This document shows positions 13,990-15,719 of a stretch of 15,719 nt of DNA, one piece after another. A program made the position numbers and the translations under genes. Under the pieces are notes generated by a model, which made no database searches, had not been told where the DNA came from, and saw nothing but the letters and a program-made list of their open reading frames with translations. The DNA comes from CAZSLZ01 sp964607865 (lineage in GTDB: Bacteria > Vulcanimicrobiota > JAJTBE01 > CAZSLZ01), in assembly GCA_964607865.1 (NCBI GenBank), contig CAZSLZ010000075.1:1-15719 (forward strand). The letters run 5' to 3'. Positions within the stretch are counted from its first letter, which is position 1. Every line of letters starts with the position of its first letter.

Positions 13990-15222
13990 ATGGACAGTCA
14001 AACTGACAACCAACAACAAGCCAAGACCGACGAAATGACAACGATGGCAGATCATGAAAGCTACGAGAAGAGTTTTAAAACTATTAAAAGAGGTAGTTAT
14101 CTGACGGGAAAGGTAGTAAAAATTGACGACGATGGCATTTATGTCGATGTGGGTTACAAAAAAGAAGGATTTGTGCCCCTTTCCCAGTTATCACATAAAA
14201 AAGTAAACCATCCCTCAGATGAAGTCAAAGAAGGAGAAACCATCGGTGTTGTGGTTTTGAAATGCGACGACATGGAGGGTGAATTAATATTATCAAAAAG
14301 AAGGGCCGACCTGGAAACCGCATGGCGGCAGGTTACCGAAGCATATAAAAAAGGCGAGCCGGTTATGGCTACCGTGGTTGAAGCTGTGAAAGGCGGATTG
14401 CTGGTGGATCTGGGCCTGCGGGGTTTTGTACCTGCTTCCCAGGTTGATATTCGCCCGGTGAAGGATCTTCAGGATTATGTGGGTGAAGCCCTGAATTTCA
14501 AGGTAATTGAACTGGATGAAGATCGCCGCAAGGTGGTACTTTCCAGAAAGAAATTACTGCTGGAAGAAAGATCCAAACTGAAGGAAAAAACCCTGTCCAA
14601 CCTTTACGAGGGACAGATTATAAAGGGTAAGGTTGCCAGGCTTACTGATTTTGGCGCCTTTGTAAACCTGGGCGGTGTTGACGGCCTGGTTCATATATCA
14701 GAAATCAGCTGGAAGAGAATCAAGCATCCCTCGGAGATTTTAAACGTGGGCGAAGAAATCGACGTTATGGTTCTTAAGGTCGATCTGAAAAAAGAGAGAA
14801 TTTCTCTTTCTATCCGCCAGGCGCTACCCGATCCCTGGTCCACCGTTGCCGGTAAAATGCAGATTGGCGATGTTGTAAAGGGTATAGTGACTAAACTTGC
14901 CAAAAAGTATGTTTTTGTAGAAGTTACCGAGGGTGTTGAAGGTGTGGTTCCAATTGGCGAACTGGCCAACCGTAGAATTCAGCAACCCGAGGACGTAGTT
15001 AAAGAGAACCAGGAAGTAAATGTAAAAATTCTGGATATGAAACCCGATGCCCGTAGAATGCTTCTTTCCGTAAAACAGGCCCAGGAAAATTATGCTCCAA
15101 GAGAAGAAGTTCAGAGTTTCACTTCTGCGTCAACTTCTTCAGGAGGCGAGGGTTCAGCCACTATCGGTGATATCTTGAAAGCAAAAATGAAAGCTAGTGA
15201 AGAATCCACTGATGGAAAATAA
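13990..15222 (+). CDS. rpsA: Ribosomal protein S1-like protein with four S1 RNA-binding domains
   Basis: RNA-binding protein related to 30S protein S1, which helps recruit mRNA to the ribosome. The 410-aa chain has a polar N-terminus and four OB-fold S1 repeats at about 35-104, 122-187, 207-276 and 291-363. The third is the most canonical (GKVARLTDFGAFVNLGGVDGLVHISEIS). A Ser/Gly-rich linker and a short helix follow. E. coli S1 has six repeats; four-repeat forms are common in Gram-positive and several other phyla, where they may not be essential. There is no IspH or Cmk fusion. The ATG at 13990 follows AAAGGAGA at about 7 nt. It lies 53 nt after polA with no terminator between, so co-transcription is likely. 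Confidence 0.9.
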   Translation: MDSQTDNQQQAKTDEMTTMADHESYEKSFKTIKRGSYLTGKVVKIDDDGIYVDVGYKKEGFVPLSQLSHKKVNHPSDEVKEGETIGVVVLKCDDMEGELILSKRRADLETAWRQVTEAYKKGEPVMATVVEAVKGGLLVDLGLRGFVPASQVDIRPVKDLQDYVGEALNFKVIELDEDRRKVVLSRKKLLLEERSKLKEKTLSNLYEGQIIKGKVARLTDFGAFVNLGGVDGLVHISEISWKRIKHPSEILNVGEEIDVMVLKVDLKKERISLSIRQALPDPWSTVAGKMQIGDVVKGIVTKLAKKYVFVEVTEGVEGVVPIGELANRRIQQPEDVVKENQEVNVKILDMKPDARRMLLSVKQAQENYAPREEVQSFTSASTSSGGEGSATIGDILKAKMKASEESTDGK

Positions 15223-15535
15223 GGAAGTTGAATCCGAAACCATACAACCGGCGCAAAAAGAAACAGAAGAGAGTATCGATATAGAAGAAACTTCTGTTGA
15301 CACCGATTCTGAGGAAATAATCGGGTTTTCGGAAAAATCCGGTGATACGGTAGAAATTGTGCTGAAGAATTACAGCCCGGAAAAACCCGGAGGTTTAGAA
15401 GATACCCCCGAAGATAAAGCTGAACCGGAACCTCAAATGGAATTGGAAGAAACTCCATCCCCAGAAACTGAAGTTAAGATAGAAAAAATTGAATTGGAAT
15501 TACCGGAACGGCCGGATCCGGAAAGTTTGAAGTAA
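15212..15535 (+). CDS. Small acidic, proline-rich protein overlapping the S1 gene end
   Basis: Unrecognised 107-aa ORF from the ATG at 15212; a GTG at 15197 would give 112 aa. Either start lies inside the S1 gene (11 or 26 nt overlap) and neither has a clear Shine-Dalgarno sequence, so expression would rely on coupling to S1 translation. Composition is dominated by Glu, Pro, Thr and Ser with short repeats such as E-T-P and P-E, predicting a disordered, strongly negative chain. No domain, cysteine or membrane segment is visible. A terminator follows directly, so it is the last gene of the polA-rpsA transcript if real. It could be a genuine disordered accessory protein or an incidental reading frame. 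Confidence 0.5.
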   Translation: MENKEVESETIQPAQKETEESIDIEETSVDTDSEEIIGFSEKSGDTVEIVLKNYSPEKPGGLEDTPEDKAEPEPQMELEETPSPETEVKIEKIELELPERPDPESLK

Positions 15536-15546
15536 AAATTCAGAAG

Positions 15547-15572
15547 CTGCCATAAAAAGGCAGTCTTTTTTT
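15547..15572 (+). terminator. Intrinsic terminator closing the polA-rpsA unit
   Basis: CTGCC (15547-15551) pairs with GGCAG (15559-15563) around ATAAAAA, followed by TC and seven T. It lies 11 nt after the stop of the acidic ORF. Confidence 0.7.
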
Positions 15573-15641
15573 AACTCATGATCCTGTCTGGGAACTCTGA
15601 AAGTAAAGAAATAAGGAAACTTTTGCCGGAGGTCATCTTAT

Positions 15642-15647
15642 TATAAT
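15642..15647 (+). promoter_or_regulatory. Candidate -10 box of the last gene
   Basis: A perfect TATAAT lies 27 nt upstream of the ATG at 15675 and downstream of the terminator, the expected place for a new promoter. No good -35 hexamer sits 16-18 bp upstream; the nearest, TTGCCG, is only 13 bp away. Confidence 0.35.
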
Positions 15648-15674
15648 AACTGAATACAAAAAGGAAGTTTTTTT

Positions 15675-15719
15675 ATGGACTGTCATGATATGAAAAAAGG
15701 GGATATTCTGGTTTGCGTT
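15675..15719 (+). CDS. Start of an unidentified gene, cut by window end
   Basis: An ATG at 15675 preceded by AAGGAAG at 7 nt opens a frame to the end of the window, giving only 15 residues (MDCHDMKKGDILVCV). The early cysteines suggest a small metal-binding protein, but too little is present to assign a family. The good ribosome site and an upstream TATAAT support a real gene start. Confidence 0.6.
   Translation, partial: MDCHDMKKGDILVCV

Overview
The window is an AT-leaning bacterial chromosome segment (about 40% GC by eye) made mostly of housekeeping genes, with a few unusual ones between them. No phage, plasmid, CRISPR, rRNA or tRNA signal was seen. A SepF gene directly behind a YggS-family gene, strong AGGAGG-type ribosome sites and frequent GTG/TTG starts suggest a SepF-bearing lineage such as Bacillota or a related uncultured phylum. 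This placement is an inference; I cannot name a taxon.

Layout. (1) 1-3212, minus strand: tig, clpP and the 5' part of clpX in the classical order for nascent-chain folding and ATP-dependent proteolysis. (2) 3213-3439: a divergent spacer with an inverted repeat and a probable plus-strand promoter. (3) 3440-6256, plus strand: three overlapping genes for a two-helix membrane protein of unknown function, a beta-class adenine DNA methyltransferase with no restriction partner in view, and a lipoate-ligase-family protein. (4) 6257-6680: a non-coding block of nested inverted repeats bounded by two near-identical inverted ends, one acting as a bidirectional terminator. (5) 6681-8837, minus strand: a soluble chemoreceptor-like protein with two methyl-accepting signalling hairpins around a zinc-binding CZB domain. 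(6) 8986-11050, plus strand: a zinc-ribbon/acidic protein, yggS and sepF, closed by a terminator. (7) 11192-15535, plus strand: polA, a four-domain S1 protein and a small acidic ORF, closed by a terminator. (8) 15675-end: the start of another gene.

The most striking point is polA. Its 5'-nuclease domain keeps its metal-binding acidic residues, but the polymerase domain, though full length and uninterrupted, has lost both catalytic aspartates (motifs A and C), most motif B residues and other active-site residues. The 3'-5' exonuclease residues are also missing. The gene reads as a 5'-flap nuclease fused to an inactive polymerase scaffold. The other notable items are the dual-hairpin CZB receptor, the repeat block at 6254-6668 and the orphan methyltransferase operon.
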